Numbered from the stretch's first letter, positions 17,371 to 26,514 are shown. The stretch: 64,000 nucleotides of DNA from Bog-473 sp963753115 (GCA_963753115.1 CAVWBB010000003.1:124001-188000); one strand, 5' to 3'. The notes: generated by a model from the letters alone, not told the origin. A program made the numbers and translations.

Positions 17371-17771
17371 GCGGTCCGGTGCACGTGCGCGTCCGTGAGG
17401 GACTCTTCGTCGAGGGTGACCCGCCGGCACTGCTGGGCACCCGCTGTGCCGCCTGCGGCTCGGTGCACTTCCCGCGGGCGGATGCCTGCACCTACTGCGC
17501 CACCGAGGACCCCGAACCGATTGAGTTGTCGGCGCCGGGCACGCTGTGGGCCTGGACCGCCGTGACGGCGTCGCCCCCCGGCTACCAGGGCGCGGTGCCC
17601 TTCGGCGTCGGCGTGGTGGAGCTCCCCGAGGGTGTGCGCATCATCGGCCGGCTCACCGAGAGCGACCCGGCCGCGCTGTCGTTCGGCCAGGCGATGGAGC
17701 TGCGCATCGTGCCACTGCACACCGACGAGGACGGCAACGACGTCATGACCTACGCCTTCGCGCCGGCATGA
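17367..17771 (+). CDS. DUF35 OB-fold/zinc-ribbon acyl-CoA-associated protein
   Basis: 134 aa. An N-terminal rubredoxin-like zinc ribbon (CAACG...CTYCA, about 28-47) is followed by an OB-fold half (GTLWAWTAVTASPPGYQG). DUF35 proteins partner thiolases or Ltp-type aldolases and position acyl-CoA substrates, as in ChsH2-Ltp2. The thiolase follows with an ATGA overlap. Start could be TTG 17367, overlapping the previous stop and preceded by GGAAG, or GTG 17379. Confidence 0.82.
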   Translation: MSGPVHVRVREGLFVEGDPPALLGTRCAACGSVHFPRADACTYCATEDPEPIELSAPGTLWAWTAVTASPPGYQGAVPFGVGVVELPEGVRIIGRLTESDPAALSFGQAMELRIVPLHTDEDGNDVMTYAFAPA

Positions 17772-18908
17772 CCGACGTCACCGTGGCCGGCGTCGGCCTG
17801 CACCCGTTCGGTCGTTTCGACGGCGTGTCCACGACCGACATGGGCGTGGTGGCCGTGCGCGCTGCGTTGCGCGAGGCGGGCATCGGCAAAGGTGATTTCC
17901 AGGCGGCCTTCTGCGGTACCGCCTACGGCGGGGTCGCCACGGGCCACAAGGTGCTCAGCCGCCTGGGTATGACGGGCATGCCCATCCTCGACGTCGAGGC
18001 CGGCTGCGCCAGCGGCGGGGCGGCGCTGATGCTGGCGGCGGCGGCCATTCAGGGCGGGGCAGTACGACTCGGTGCTCGTCTTCGGCACCGAGAAGATGCC
18101 CCGGGGCATCATCCGCTCCTCCTTCTTCGAGCCCTGGCAGGAGGAGGCGGGTCTCGCCTCGACGCCTGCCTTCTTCGGATTGCGGGCGCAGCGGCTCTGC
18201 CTGACGTCGGGGATCACCAAGGACCACCTGGCCCGGGTCGTGGTCAAGAACCGGCGCCATGGTGCGGCGAATCCCGACGCCATGTACCAGAAGGAGACGA
18301 CCGTGGAGGCCGTGCTGTCCTCGCGTGTCGTGTGCGAGCCCCTGCACCTCTTCATGCTGTGCTCGCCCAACGAGGGCGCCGCCGCGCTGGTGCTGCGCCG
18401 GGCTGACCTGGTGCCCTCCGGGACCGGCGTGCACCTCGCCGCGGCGGTGTTGCGCTCGCACATCCCCGGCTCCGTGCTGAGCGAGTCGACCCCGCTGGCC
18501 GGCCTGGCCGACGACGACGCGCCGGCGCCGACGACGCTGGCCGCCACCGATGCCTACGAGGAGGCGGGCCTCGGGCCGTCCGACCTCCACGTGGTGGAGT
18601 GCCAGGACACGGACGCCGCCCGCGAGCTGGGCTCGTGCGAGGAGCTCGGGCTGTGCGAGCCGGGCGGCTCGGCCGCACTGCTCGACTCCGGCGCCACCGA
18701 GCTGGGTGGCCGCCTCCCGGTCAACCCGAGCGGGGGACTGCTCTCCAAGGGGGAGCCCCTCGGCGCCTCTGCCCTCGGCCAGGTGGTCGAGCTGGTGCGC
18801 CAGCTCCGGGGCGAGTGCGGGCCGCGTCAGGTGCACGGCGCCAAGGTGGCGCTGTCGCACACGGTGGGCCGGGGCGCCAACGCCGGCGTCGTCATCTTGA
18901 CCCGTTGA
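17768..18908 (+). CDS. Thiolase / lipid-transfer-type acetyl-CoA acetyltransferase, one frameshift
   Basis: N-terminal half MTDVTVAGVGLHPFGRFDG to AAAIQGG contains the Cys of EAGCASGGAAL at the thiolase nucleophile position. The C-terminal half (from YDSVLVFGTEKMPRG) ends with the NPSGG and HTVGRGANAG segments typical of SCP2-type thiolases. The halves are in different frames. Removing one G from the GGGG at 18056-18059 joins them as IQGGQYDSVLVF, giving about 379 aa. It probably performs thiolytic or retro-aldol cleavage together with the DUF35 protein. Treat as intact if the indel is a sequencing error. Confidence 0.82.
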
Positions 18909-19003
18909 CCCCGCTTCCCACCCTGCTGTCACCACCGGGGACCGCACACCGCCTCGCCGCTTCTACCGACACACGCCTGCCGACGAGAGATCGAGAGACA
19001 CAC

Positions 19004-19381
19004 ATGCCAGCGCCGTATGGAGACAGCCCCGGTCGATGGGAGTTCCTCTCGTCGCGCGACGGTCACGCCGAGATGTCCTGGACGCCGACACCCGACATGG
19101 CCAACCCCTTCGGGAGCGTTCACGGTGGGATCATCGCGACAGCCATCGACGAATCGTGCGGGGCGGCCCTGATGCCGTTGATCGAAGCGCCCTCCGCGCC
19201 CACGGTGTCCCTCAACGTCGAGTACCTGCACGCCGTCCAGATCGGGGGCACCTACAACGTGCGGAGTGACATCGTGCGGAAGGGCAGGGCGATGGCCATC
19301 GCCGACGCGCAGATCCTGAACCAGGAAGGCACGATGCTGGTCCGGGGCACCTGCTACTTCCAGATTCCCCGCCCGAAGTAA
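19004..19381 (+). CDS. PaaI-family hot-dog thioesterase
   Basis: 125-aa single hot-dog domain. NPFGSVHGGIIATAIDESCG (33-52) holds the HGG signature and the catalytic acid region of the PaaI/thioesterase-4 family, which hydrolyses aryl- or acyl-CoA thioesters and often relieves CoA depletion. A 95-bp gap separates it from the thiolase; it may be the last gene of that unit or have its own promoter. Convergent with the TetR gene. Confidence 0.82.
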   Translation: MPAPYGDSPGRWEFLSSRDGHAEMSWTPTPDMANPFGSVHGGIIATAIDESCGAALMPLIEAPSAPTVSLNVEYLHAVQIGGTYNVRSDIVRKGRAMAIADAQILNQEGTMLVRGTCYFQIPRPK

Positions 19382-19400
19382 GGCGGGGGCCGGCGCCCTG

Positions 19401-20006
19401 TCAACGTTGGTCGGCGAGCCCATCGAGTGCCGCCAGAATGGCAGCGGTCAGTTTGCCGGCATCGGGCAAGGGCAGCCCAGTCGATTCCTTCATGCCGACT
19501 CCTGCCGTGAGGGCAGCGACGACCCAGGCTGCTGTATCGGGGTCGGCACACTGGGACATGGCGTCACGTGTCCGTGCATGGCGATCCGAATACAGGGCCT
19601 TGAGTCCTGCGGCTATCTCGGGATCATGACGGGCGGCAGCCGCCGCATCGACTTCGAGGAGGCGAGTCGCACGGCCTTCGCTGCCGTGGATCAGCTCAGC
19701 GCCGCGCCCGATGCTCTCGCCCACGGCGACGTAATCGACAGCTCGGTCACCCTCGGCGATCTTCCAACGAATCACCTCGACCAGCAGCTGCCCTTTTGAA
19801 CGGAAATGGCCATAGACCGCGCCAGTGGTCAGCCCTGCCCCCGAAGCAATATCCCGCATTGAAACCGCGGCGTAACCGCGCTCGACAAAGAGTTGCGCCG
19901 CGAGGTCCAAGAGGCGCTGCCGCGTTCCCACCGACTTGGGAGTCTTCGGAGCGGGTGGAGGGACGAAGGGTCGGCGGGACTTCGACGACTTGACCGAAGT
20001 GGCCAC
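19401..20006 (-). CDS. TetR-family transcriptional regulator
   Basis: 201 aa. The helix-turn-helix is the segment RQRLLDLAAQLFVERGYAAV, continuing through SMRDIASGAGLTTGAVYGHF. The ligand-binding domain is divergent as usual. GTG 20006 is chosen because a GGAG lies seven bases upstream; an upstream TTG (20042) is also in frame. It is divergent from the PhyH dioxygenase across an AT-rich spacer, so it probably represses that gene and itself. Confidence 0.85.
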   Translation of the reverse strand: MATSVKSSKSRRPFVPPPAPKTPKSVGTRQRLLDLAAQLFVERGYAAVSMRDIASGAGLTTGAVYGHFRSKGQLLVEVIRWKIAEGDRAVDYVAVGESIGRGAELIHGSEGRATRLLEVDAAAAARHDPEIAAGLKALYSDRHARTRDAMSQCADPDTAAWVVAALTAGVGMKESTGLPLPDAGKLTAAILAALDGLADQR

Positions 20007-20037
20007 GAGTGGTCTCCATGGGTCGCAGGGTTGAGAT

Positions 20038-20065
20038 TGCAATTATATACCATTGATATATATTT
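20038..20065. promoter_or_regulatory. AT-rich candidate promoter/TetR operator
   Basis: TTATATACCATTGATATATA (20043-20062) is a striking AT-rich quasi-palindrome in otherwise GC-rich DNA, placed between the divergent TetR and PhyH genes. It would suit both promoter -10 elements and a TetR dimer. Role inferred from position. Confidence 0.4.
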
Positions 20066-20106
20066 GCCCCAGATGGTTGCCCAAAAGGACGAGAGTGGGG
20101 AGTCCC

Positions 20107-21357
20107 ATGACCACAGTTGATCTTCGAACTCGCTCTGACAGCGACACGCTCTCGGTCGACGTTGCGACGTTTATCGATGAACATCTTCCCGCGCTGCTCA
20201 AGGCACGCGGGCCCGGGTCGGGACGGGCGGCCATGCGGCTCGAGCTCGTTCCGCTGAGCTTTGACGTCGAAGGGAGGCAGTTCTCGCTCGCGGTCGATGA
20301 AGGGTCGCTCGAGGTTCGGCACGGACTCGGTGCATCACTCGTTGTCGCACTGGATGCCGATGCGTTCTCGGACCTGCTAGGCGATGTCGTCTCAACCTTC
20401 GGTCTCACGGCGTTGGGACGCGCAACCATCCGTGCGGGCAGCGTCGATGATTTCGTGGCATGGGAACCCGTCCTTCGCCATCTCCTCGACGGACGCGTCG
20501 TGTACGAGCCGGGAACCATCGAATTCGTCGACCTCGGGGGTTCGCCCCTCGAACTCCGACGGTCGTTCACGCTCGATTCAGATCCCGAAGAAATGGGCCA
20601 CTTCCTCGCCCAAGCAGGGTTCTTGCACATCGAGAACGTCTTCAGCAAAGCCGAGATGGCATCCGTAAGTCGCGACCTCGACGAGGCCATTGCGACTGCC
20701 CGTCATGACGATGGTGCCTCATGGTGGGCGGAGACCGAAGAAGGGGAGCGTTACCCGGCTCGGATACTGGGGTTCAATCAGAAGTCGCCGGCACTCCGGG
20801 CACTGTTGCACAGTGACCGGTTCGCGGCGATCGGAACGCTTACCAGCGACACGTATGAGCAGCGAAATCCCGATGTCGGCGACTCGGCCGAAGGCCTTCT
20901 CAAAAAAGTGAACGTGATTGAGGGCATTTCCGATGTGAGTTGGCACAAGGATTGCGCAATGGGCGGCCACAGCCGTCATTGCTGCGGCCTCACCGTTGGC
21001 CTCTCTGTGACGGGTGCAGGACGAAACAGCGGTGAGCTCGGCGTCGTGGCCGGCTCGCACCGAGCCAACGTCGCCCCCCTCGGTGTGGAAGGTCTCGACC
21101 TACCTCGTCTGCCGCTTCCAACCCGCACCGGCGATGTGACCGTGCACTGCTCCTGCACCCTGCACATGAGTCGGCCCCCGGTTTCAGCAGAACGGCGCGT
21201 TGTGTACACGGGATTCGGCCTCGCGCCAAGACCTGGGGACCAAGGAGTGGAGCGCACGCCGGAGGAGATTCGACGTGACCGAGCAAGGTTGGGCGATCAA
21301 GTCAGGCGTCAGCAGCGTCAAGCGCCTGGTGCACGGACGGCAAGCTTCGAGTTGTGA
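20107..21357 (+). CDS. Phytanoyl-CoA dioxygenase (PhyH) family protein with N-terminal SCP2-like domain
   Basis: 416 aa. The C-terminal two thirds is a 2-oxoglutarate/Fe(II) dioxygenase. The iron ligands are His and Asp of VSWHKDCAMGGHS (about 277-289) and the distal His in VHCSCTLHMSRPP (about 345-357), and RRVVYTGF supplies the Arg for 2-oxoglutarate. The first ~140 residues have the pattern of a sterol-carrier-like domain (EGRQFSLAVDEGSLEVRHG, then DAFSDLLGDV and LGRATIRAG). This could bind an acyl or sterol chain; that part is a weak assignment. GTGGGGAG precedes the ATG. It probably hydroxylates a lipid-like substrate, under control of the divergent TetR protein. Confidence 0.78.
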   Translation: MTTVDLRTRSDSDTLSVDVATFIDEHLPALLKARGPGSGRAAMRLELVPLSFDVEGRQFSLAVDEGSLEVRHGLGASLVVALDADAFSDLLGDVVSTFGLTALGRATIRAGSVDDFVAWEPVLRHLLDGRVVYEPGTIEFVDLGGSPLELRRSFTLDSDPEEMGHFLAQAGFLHIENVFSKAEMASVSRDLDEAIATARHDDGASWWAETEEGERYPARILGFNQKSPALRALLHSDRFAAIGTLTSDTYEQRNPDVGDSAEGLLKKVNVIEGISDVSWHKDCAMGGHSRHCCGLTVGLSVTGAGRNSGELGVVAGSHRANVAPLGVEGLDLPRLPLPTRTGDVTVHCSCTLHMSRPPVSAERRVVYTGFGLAPRPGDQGVERTPEEIRRDRARLGDQVRRQQRQAPGARTASFEL

Positions 21358-22100
21358 TTGATGGAACTCCCGTCGACCGCCTCGTCGCTTCCGGCCGCCG
21401 TGGTCGTTCGGCCGCGGCGCCGCACCCGGCGCGCCCGAGCGGGTGGCGGCCGGCGGGCTCCGATTCGGGACTTCTCTATCAGCCGTTGGTCGAGAAGTGC
21501 TGCCTTGTGCTCGGCCAGCGCACCGGTCGTCCAGCAGACGCTGTGCTCGGCGTGCAGCTCGGTGGCCAGGGCCCGGCGGGCCAGCGCGGTGTGGTGGCGT
21601 TCCTGGGAGCGCCAGGCGGCGTACTCGCCGTCCCGGTCGAAGCCGACATTGAGGAGGCCGTGACCGAGAATGTCGTGCACGGCCCGGAACCGGTCGTATT
21701 CGCCGCCGATCTCGCAACCCATCAGCGGGTGCAGACGGTCGCGCGCCTGTGTCGCGGTCGTGATCTCCACGACGCGGTCTCGTGTGATCGACGTGATGAG
21801 CTCGTCCGCGTCCCGGTACGGCATTGCGCACGTGGTGAAGAAGATCCGCACGGATCGGGGTGCCTGCGTGAGACGCATGAAGATCTGATCCGTCTCGCTG
21901 ATGAGCTGGGCGTAGGCGGCGCGGGCGAGGGCCCCACCGACGGCGGGTGCCTCCTGGTGCGCCGCCGCCACCTCGGCGGCGGCGGCCGGGTCGAGTTCGG
22001 GAAGCACCCGTGGCCGCGCTTGACCGAGCTCCCACCTGCCCCTCCAGCCCAAGGGCCTGCCCGGTCCCGAGCCCCCGCCGACCAGCGACGCTCCCTTCAT
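21318..22100 (-). CDS. Conserved hypothetical protein, 5' part in other frames
   Basis: The core is clearly coding: YDRFRAVHDILGHGLLNVGF, then a run of conserved-looking residues with ALATELHAEHSVCWTTGALAEHKAALLD. I recognise no enzyme family; the HDxxGH and HAEHS histidines look like metal or catalytic ligands. Coding sense continues upstream of 22100 in the same frame without a start (HPLWDDLVRRSGGP, about 22140-22190). It can be linked by one indel to a TTG start at 22248, just after the HAD stop, so the true gene is probably 21318-22248. The last ~40 residues are Arg-rich, overlap the convergent PhyH gene, and may also be out of frame. Confidence 0.55.
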   Translation of the reverse strand: MKGASLVGGGSGPGRPLGWRGRWELGQARPRVLPELDPAAAAEVAAAHQEAPAVGGALARAAYAQLISETDQIFMRLTQAPRSVRIFFTTCAMPYRDADELITSITRDRVVEITTATQARDRLHPLMGCEIGGEYDRFRAVHDILGHGLLNVGFDRDGEYAAWRSQERHHTALARRALATELHAEHSVCWTTGALAEHKAALLDQRLIEKSRIGARRPPPARARRVRRRGRTTTAAGSDEAVDGSSINHNSKLAVRAPGA

Positions 22101-22257
22101 GCCTCTTGAAGATACCGAGGCGTCTCGGGTCTCGCTCGGCCCGCCAGATCGCCGGACCAGGTCGTCCCAGAGTGGGTGCTGGTTGCCGGCGGGGTGCGCC
22201 AGGGACGCCGCCGGCCGAGGAACCGCCCCTGTTGCCCGACGACGTCAACCTGATCGG

Positions 22258-22983
22258 CTAGTCGCCGATCCGGCGCAGCACGTCGGGTAGCTCGGTCAGG
22301 GCCGTCACGACCGCATCGGGTTGCGGGCCGTCCCCGGGGAAGGGCACCGTGCCGTCGCGATCGATCCACACGGAGCGCCAGCCCGCGCCGTGCGCGCCGG
22401 CGACGTCGTTGACGGGATGGTCGCCGACGAGCACGCAGACGTGGGGACCGACGCCGAGTTCGCGCTCGACCACGTCGAAGATCCCCTTGTCGGGTTTGGC
22501 CACCCGGTGGTCCTGCGCGAAGACCACCGTCTCGAAGTAGGTGGCCAGCCCGACGGTTTCAGGCAGCCGGCTCCCGTTCGAGAGGAGCCCGAGCCGGTAG
22601 TCGGCGCGCAGGGCGTCGAGGCCGGGGACGGTGTCGGGGAAGAGGGCGGCATCGCGGTCACGGTGGATGAAATACGAGTCGCTCAGCTCACGCGCCAGCT
22701 CATCGTCGGCGGCTTCGTCTCCACCCTCGGCGGTGCGCAGGCGTTCGAGCGTGCGGGTGAAGCCGTGCACGCGCAGCTCGGCCAGCGACCACACGTCGGG
22801 AAGCTCCTCTGCCACGGCGGCGCGGTCGGCCTGCAGGTCATGCCAGTCCAACGCGTCGGCGAACGCACCGGGCCGGGCGTCCCGTAGCTCGGCGAGGGTG
22901 GCCACCAGCGCGTCATGCATGACGCGCTCGAAGTCCCACAGGGTCTGGTCCCCGTCGAAGAGGACGGCCTCAATCACGGTCAC
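22258..22983 (-). CDS. HAD-superfamily hydrolase
   Basis: 241 aa. DGDQTL (10-15) is motif I, LLSNGS motif II, KPDKGIF holds the motif III Lys, and VGDHPVNDV is motif IV. Cap type C1. Similar to YjjG/GS1-like phosphatases. Start overlaps the stop of the upstream reductase by 4 bp, so they are co-transcribed. Substrate unknown. Confidence 0.85.
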   Translation of the reverse strand: MTVIEAVLFDGDQTLWDFERVMHDALVATLAELRDARPGAFADALDWHDLQADRAAVAEELPDVWSLAELRVHGFTRTLERLRTAEGGDEAADDELARELSDSYFIHRDRDAALFPDTVPGLDALRADYRLGLLSNGSRLPETVGLATYFETVVFAQDHRVAKPDKGIFDVVERELGVGPHVCVLVGDHPVNDVAGAHGAGWRSVWIDRDGTVPFPGDGPQPDAVVTALTELPDVLRRIGD

Positions 22984-23930
22984 GCATCAGGGGCGACGAG
23001 GACGACCTTGCCGAACTTGCCCCCGGCTCCGAAGCGGTCGTAGGCGACCTGCGCATCCGACAGCGAAAACGTCTCGCACACGGGCACCTGCAGCCGGCCC
23101 GCAACGAGCCCCGGAAGGACGTGGGCTGCGACGTCCGCCGCCACGTCGGCCTTCTCGCGCCGGCTGCGGGCGCGCAACGTGGAGCCGCCGATGCGGGCGC
23201 GCTTCTGCATGAGCTGCATGAGCTCCACCTCCATGCGCCCCCCGCCGCCGACCCCGATCACGACCACCCGGGCCCAGGGCGCGAGATGCGGCAGCACGCC
23301 CGTCAGGCTGGGCGCGCCGACCAGCTCGAGCACGACGTCGTAGGGCGCCTGCGCAGCCTCGTCGCCGGGCGCAATGACATGGTGCGCCCCGAGGGCGGCC
23401 ACGGCGTCGTGCCGGGCGGGGTCGCGCACGGTAGCCGTCACCACCGCGCCGGCCTGGGCGGCCAACTGCACGCCGGCCGTCCCCACGCCACCGGCGGCAC
23501 CGGAGACCAGCACGCGCTCGCCCATCTGCAGCTCGGCCTGGCGGAAGAGCGCGTCGTAGGCGGTGGTGAAGACCTCGGGGAAGCCGCCGGCCTCGGTCCA
23601 GGACAGCCCGTCGGGGACGGGCAGCGCGTGGGTCTCGTCGACCCGGGCCATCGTGGCCTGCGCCCCGCCGCCGACAACGGCCATGACCCTGTCGCCGGGC
23701 GAGAAGAGGGTTACCTGGCGCCCCACGCCGACCACGTCACCGGCGAACTCCATGCCGGGGATGTCGGCGGGCCACCCCGCCGGCGCTGGATAGAAGCCGG
23801 CCCGCTGCACCAGGTCCGCCGCGTTCAACCCGGCCGCCCGCACGGCCACCAGCAGCTCGGTGTCGCCGAGGACGGGGTCTTCCCGCTCCTCCCAGTGCAG
23901 CTGGCCCTCCCGGATCACGACGGCGTGCAT
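22980..23930 (-). CDS. Zinc-independent MDR-family NADPH:quinone oxidoreductase
   Basis: 316 aa. GroES-like N-terminal half (PGMEFAGDVVGVGRQV) and Rossmann half with VLVSGAAGGVGTAGVQLAAQ, the NADPH-binding motif of quinone reductases. The zinc Cys cluster of classical alcohol dehydrogenases is absent. Start 23930 (MHAVVIREG) is preferred over 23990. Divergent from the peroxidase at 23989. It likely reduces quinones or enones. Confidence 0.85.
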   Translation of the reverse strand: MHAVVIREGQLHWEEREDPVLGDTELLVAVRAAGLNAADLVQRAGFYPAPAGWPADIPGMEFAGDVVGVGRQVTLFSPGDRVMAVVGGGAQATMARVDETHALPVPDGLSWTEAGGFPEVFTTAYDALFRQAELQMGERVLVSGAAGGVGTAGVQLAAQAGAVVTATVRDPARHDAVAALGAHHVIAPGDEAAQAPYDVVLELVGAPSLTGVLPHLAPWARVVVIGVGGGGRMEVELMQLMQKRARIGGSTLRARSRREKADVAADVAAHVLPGLVAGRLQVPVCETFSLSDAQVAYDRFGAGGKFGKVVLVAPDA

Positions 23931-23988
23931 GCGGGCCACCCTACGCGGGCCGGGCACGTCGCCATCGGTGCCCGGTAGGGTCACCCTC

Positions 23989-24476
23989 ATGGCTCTCTAT
24001 GACATCCCCATCCACACCCTCCAGGGCGACGACGCCAAGCTGGGCGACTACAAGGGCAAGACCCTGCTGCTGGTCAATGTGGCGTCCAAGTGCGGCCTCA
24101 CCCCGCAGTACGAGGGACTCGAGCGCCTGCAGAAGACCTACGAGGGCCGCGGCTTCTCGGTCATCGGATTCCCGTGCAACCAGTTCATGGGCCAGGAGCC
24201 CGGCACCTCCGAGGAGATCGCGCAGTTCTGCTCGGCGACCTACGGCGTGACCTTCCCGCTCATGGAGAAGATCGACGTGAACGGCGACGACCGCCACCCG
24301 ATCTACGCCGAATTGGAGAAGAAGGAGGACGCCGAGGGCAACGCCGGCGACATCACGTGGAACTTCGAGAAGTTCCTCGTGTCCCCCAGGGCGACGTCGT
24401 GGCGCGCTACCGGCCCCAGGTGGAGCCGGAGGACCCGGCTGTCGTGGCCGACATCGAGGCGCAGCTCACCGCTTGA
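23989..24476 (+). CDS. Glutathione/thiol peroxidase (GPx-like), one frameshift
   Basis: Reduces peroxides, in actinobacteria usually with thioredoxin or mycothiol. NVASKCGLTPQYEGL carries the peroxidatic Cys, PCNQFMGQEPG the Gln and second Cys, and WNFEKFLV the Trp/Asn. After KFLVSP the frame is lost, but the next frame continues QGDVVARYRPQVEPEDP to the stop at 24474. One C is missing from the run at 24383-24387 (five, expected six). Corrected length 162 aa. The stop overlaps the next start. Confidence 0.82.
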
Positions 24477-25204
24477 CTCCGCCGCACCCCGTCGCGGCGG
24501 GGTTCGCCGCGTCCATCTTCGACATGGACGGGCTCCTCATCGATTCCGAGATCCTCTGGCACGAGGCGGAGATCGAGATCCTGGGTGGTCTCGGCGTCCC
24601 CCTCGCCGTCGAGGGCTGTCGCTCGACCAAGGGCATGTTCGTGGGCGAGGTCACCGCCCACTGGTACGGGCTGCACCCGTGGCCGGGCGCCACGCCGACG
24701 CCCGACGAGGTGGCGGTGCAGATCGTCGACCGGGTGATCGAGCTGATCACGACCAAGGGTGTGCTCAAGCCGGGGGCCGCGCACGCCATCGACCTCTGCC
24801 ACGACCGCGGCCTGCCGCTGGCGGTGGCCTCTTCGTCGCAGTACCGGCTCATCGACGCCGCGCTGGCGCACTTCGGCCTGCGCGACCGGTTCGAGCTGGT
24901 GCACTCGGCCGAGGACGAGGAGTACGGCAAGCCGCACCCCGCCGTCTTCCTCACCGCGGCAGCCAAGCTGGGTGCGCCGCCCAAGCGCTGCCTGGTCTGG
25001 GAGGACGCGCCGGCCGGCGTGCTGGCGGCCAAGGCGTCGTCCATGACCTGCATCGCCGTGCCCGAGGAGGGCGAGGGGCACCACCCGGCCTTCGGGTTGG
25101 CGGACCTGGTGGTGGACTCACTGCTCGAGGTCGACGGCGCCGCGCTCGACGCGCTCGAACGCTCCCTCGGCGCTTCTGCACCCCCGGCGCCCCCTGCTGC
25201 CTAG
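24473..25204 (+). CDS. HAD hydrolase, beta-phosphoglucomutase/HxpB-like
   Basis: 243 aa. FDMDGLLIDSE is the hallmark motif I of beta-PGM and sugar-phosphate phosphatases such as YniC/HxpB. VASSSQ is motif II, YGKPHPAVF carries the Lys, and WEDAPAGVLAAKA is motif IV. TTG start overlapping the peroxidase stop (TTGA). It probably dephosphorylates a sugar phosphate. Confidence 0.83.
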   Translation: MTPPHPVAAGFAASIFDMDGLLIDSEILWHEAEIEILGGLGVPLAVEGCRSTKGMFVGEVTAHWYGLHPWPGATPTPDEVAVQIVDRVIELITTKGVLKPGAAHAIDLCHDRGLPLAVASSSQYRLIDAALAHFGLRDRFELVHSAEDEEYGKPHPAVFLTAAAKLGAPPKRCLVWEDAPAGVLAAKASSMTCIAVPEEGEGHHPAFGLADLVVDSLLEVDGAALDALERSLGASAPPAPPAA

Positions 25205-26008
25205 CTAGACGAGCACGCGCTCCAGGCGGGCCGCCACCTCGCGGTAGCGCGCCACGGGAATGAGGTGCACACCGTCGAAGGCCCCCGAATCGCGGATGCC
25301 GACGACGAGATCGCAGGCGGCATCCACGCCGGCGTTGCGATCCGTCTCCAGTCGCGTCACGAGCTCGGCTGGGACCGTCAGCCCGGGAATGGTGAAGTTG
25401 CGCGCCATGCCCACGCTGGCGATCACGATCACGCCGGCGTAGACGGGCATGCCCGAGTCGGCTCCCACGCTGTCGCCCAGCTCGGCCCGCCAGGCCAACA
25501 GGTCGTCGAGCGAGAACCCGACCTGGACGCAGAGGAAGTCGGCCGCCCGCTTCCACGCCGGCAACGGCCGCAGCCCGGTGGCCGCGCCGAAGCGCATCGG
25601 CTTCCTGTCGCGGCTCCCCGCGAGACCCGCCGAGTACTCCCGACCCTCGGCCAACATGGTGCGCACGTTGAGCTCGCTCGTGCGGGCGCCGGCCAGCGGT
25701 TCGTCGCCGTAGACGAACAGGAACTGGTCCACGCCGTAGGCCTCCGCCGTCAACAGGTCGCGCCGGAAGCCGAGCAGGTTGCGGTCGCGGGCATTGAGGC
25801 AGGCGATGGAGCGACCGCCCATCTGCTCCACCTCGTGAGCGACGGCGACACTGGAGACGGTGGCCCGCCCGATGTGGTTGTCCGGAATGAGGAAGGTGGT
25901 GGCGACCGGACTGAGCACGCCGATCTGGTGCCGGACCCGGGTGAGGTCCGGGGTGGTCGCCGGCTCGATTTCGCAGATGAGCTCGAAGCGGCGCGCGTCG
26001 GTCGTCAC
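25205..26008 (-). CDS. Methylenetetrahydrofolate reductase-like protein
   Basis: 267 aa TIM-barrel protein. ELICEIEPATTPDLTRV opens strand 1 with the conserved Glu, NARDRNLLGFRRDLLTAEAYG contains the RDRN motif typical of MetF-like proteins, and QFLFVYGDEP is the flavin-binding segment. It is shorter and more diverged than classical MetF, so a related one-carbon or F420-linked function is possible. Its stop is 3' to the HAD gene; its start overlaps the GNAT stop. Confidence 0.72.
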   Translation of the reverse strand: MTTDARRFELICEIEPATTPDLTRVRHQIGVLSPVATTFLIPDNHIGRATVSSVAVAHEVEQMGGRSIACLNARDRNLLGFRRDLLTAEAYGVDQFLFVYGDEPLAGARTSELNVRTMLAEGREYSAGLAGSRDRKPMRFGAATGLRPLPAWKRAADFLCVQVGFSLDDLLAWRAELGDSVGADSGMPVYAGVIVIASVGMARNFTIPGLTVPAELVTRLETDRNAGVDAACDLVVGIRDSGAFDGVHLIPVARYREVAARLERVLV

Positions 26009-26514
26009 GGAGCCGACGCCAGCAGTTTCGTGAACCAGATGTGGCGAGCGGGCACCGGGCGACCGTCGCGCCCGAAGAGGACGCGTTCCCAGCCGGTGGA
26101 CTCGTAGAGCGCCACGGCCTCAGGCTGCCGGTCGCCGGTGCCGAGGCGCAAGTCGGTCAGGCCCAGTTCGCGAGCGGCGTCCTCGATCCCGCCCATGAGG
26201 GCGCGGGCCACGCCCTGTCCCCGCGCCGCCGGGTCGACCCAGAGGCGGCGGATCTGCCCGACGCCCGGCCGCAGGCCGCGCACCCCGACCCCGCCGAGCG
26301 GCGGTCCGGCGGCACCGGCGCGGGCCACCAAGAAAGCCCCGGCCGGTGGGTCGAACATGGCCGCGGTGAGGCCCCGCTCGCCGTCGTCGAGCCAGCCGTA
26401 GCGCTCGACGATCTCGGCCTCGGCTCGCGCCACCACCCACTGGGCGCCGTCGTCGCCGTAGGGCTCCCGGGCCAGCACGAGGCCGGCCCGAAGAGCGGAA
26501 GGGGGGCGATGCAT
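26005..26514 (-). CDS. GNAT-family N-acetyltransferase
   Basis: 169 aa. The acetyl-CoA loop is RRLWVDPAARGQGVARALM (Q/RxxGxG/A motif) and the C-terminal ALYESTGWERV is the usual GNAT end. Start ATG 26514 is only 20 bp from the divergent ileS start; an upstream start at 26685 would read into ileS and is rejected. Coupled to the MetF-like gene. Acetyl acceptor unknown. Confidence 0.82.
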   Translation of the reverse strand: MHRPPSALRAGLVLAREPYGDDGAQWVVARAEAEIVERYGWLDDGERGLTAAMFDPPAGAFLVARAGAAGPPLGGVGVRGLRPGVGQIRRLWVDPAARGQGVARALMGGIEDAARELGLTDLRLGTGDRQPEAVALYESTGWERVLFGRDGRPVPARHIWFTKLLASAP

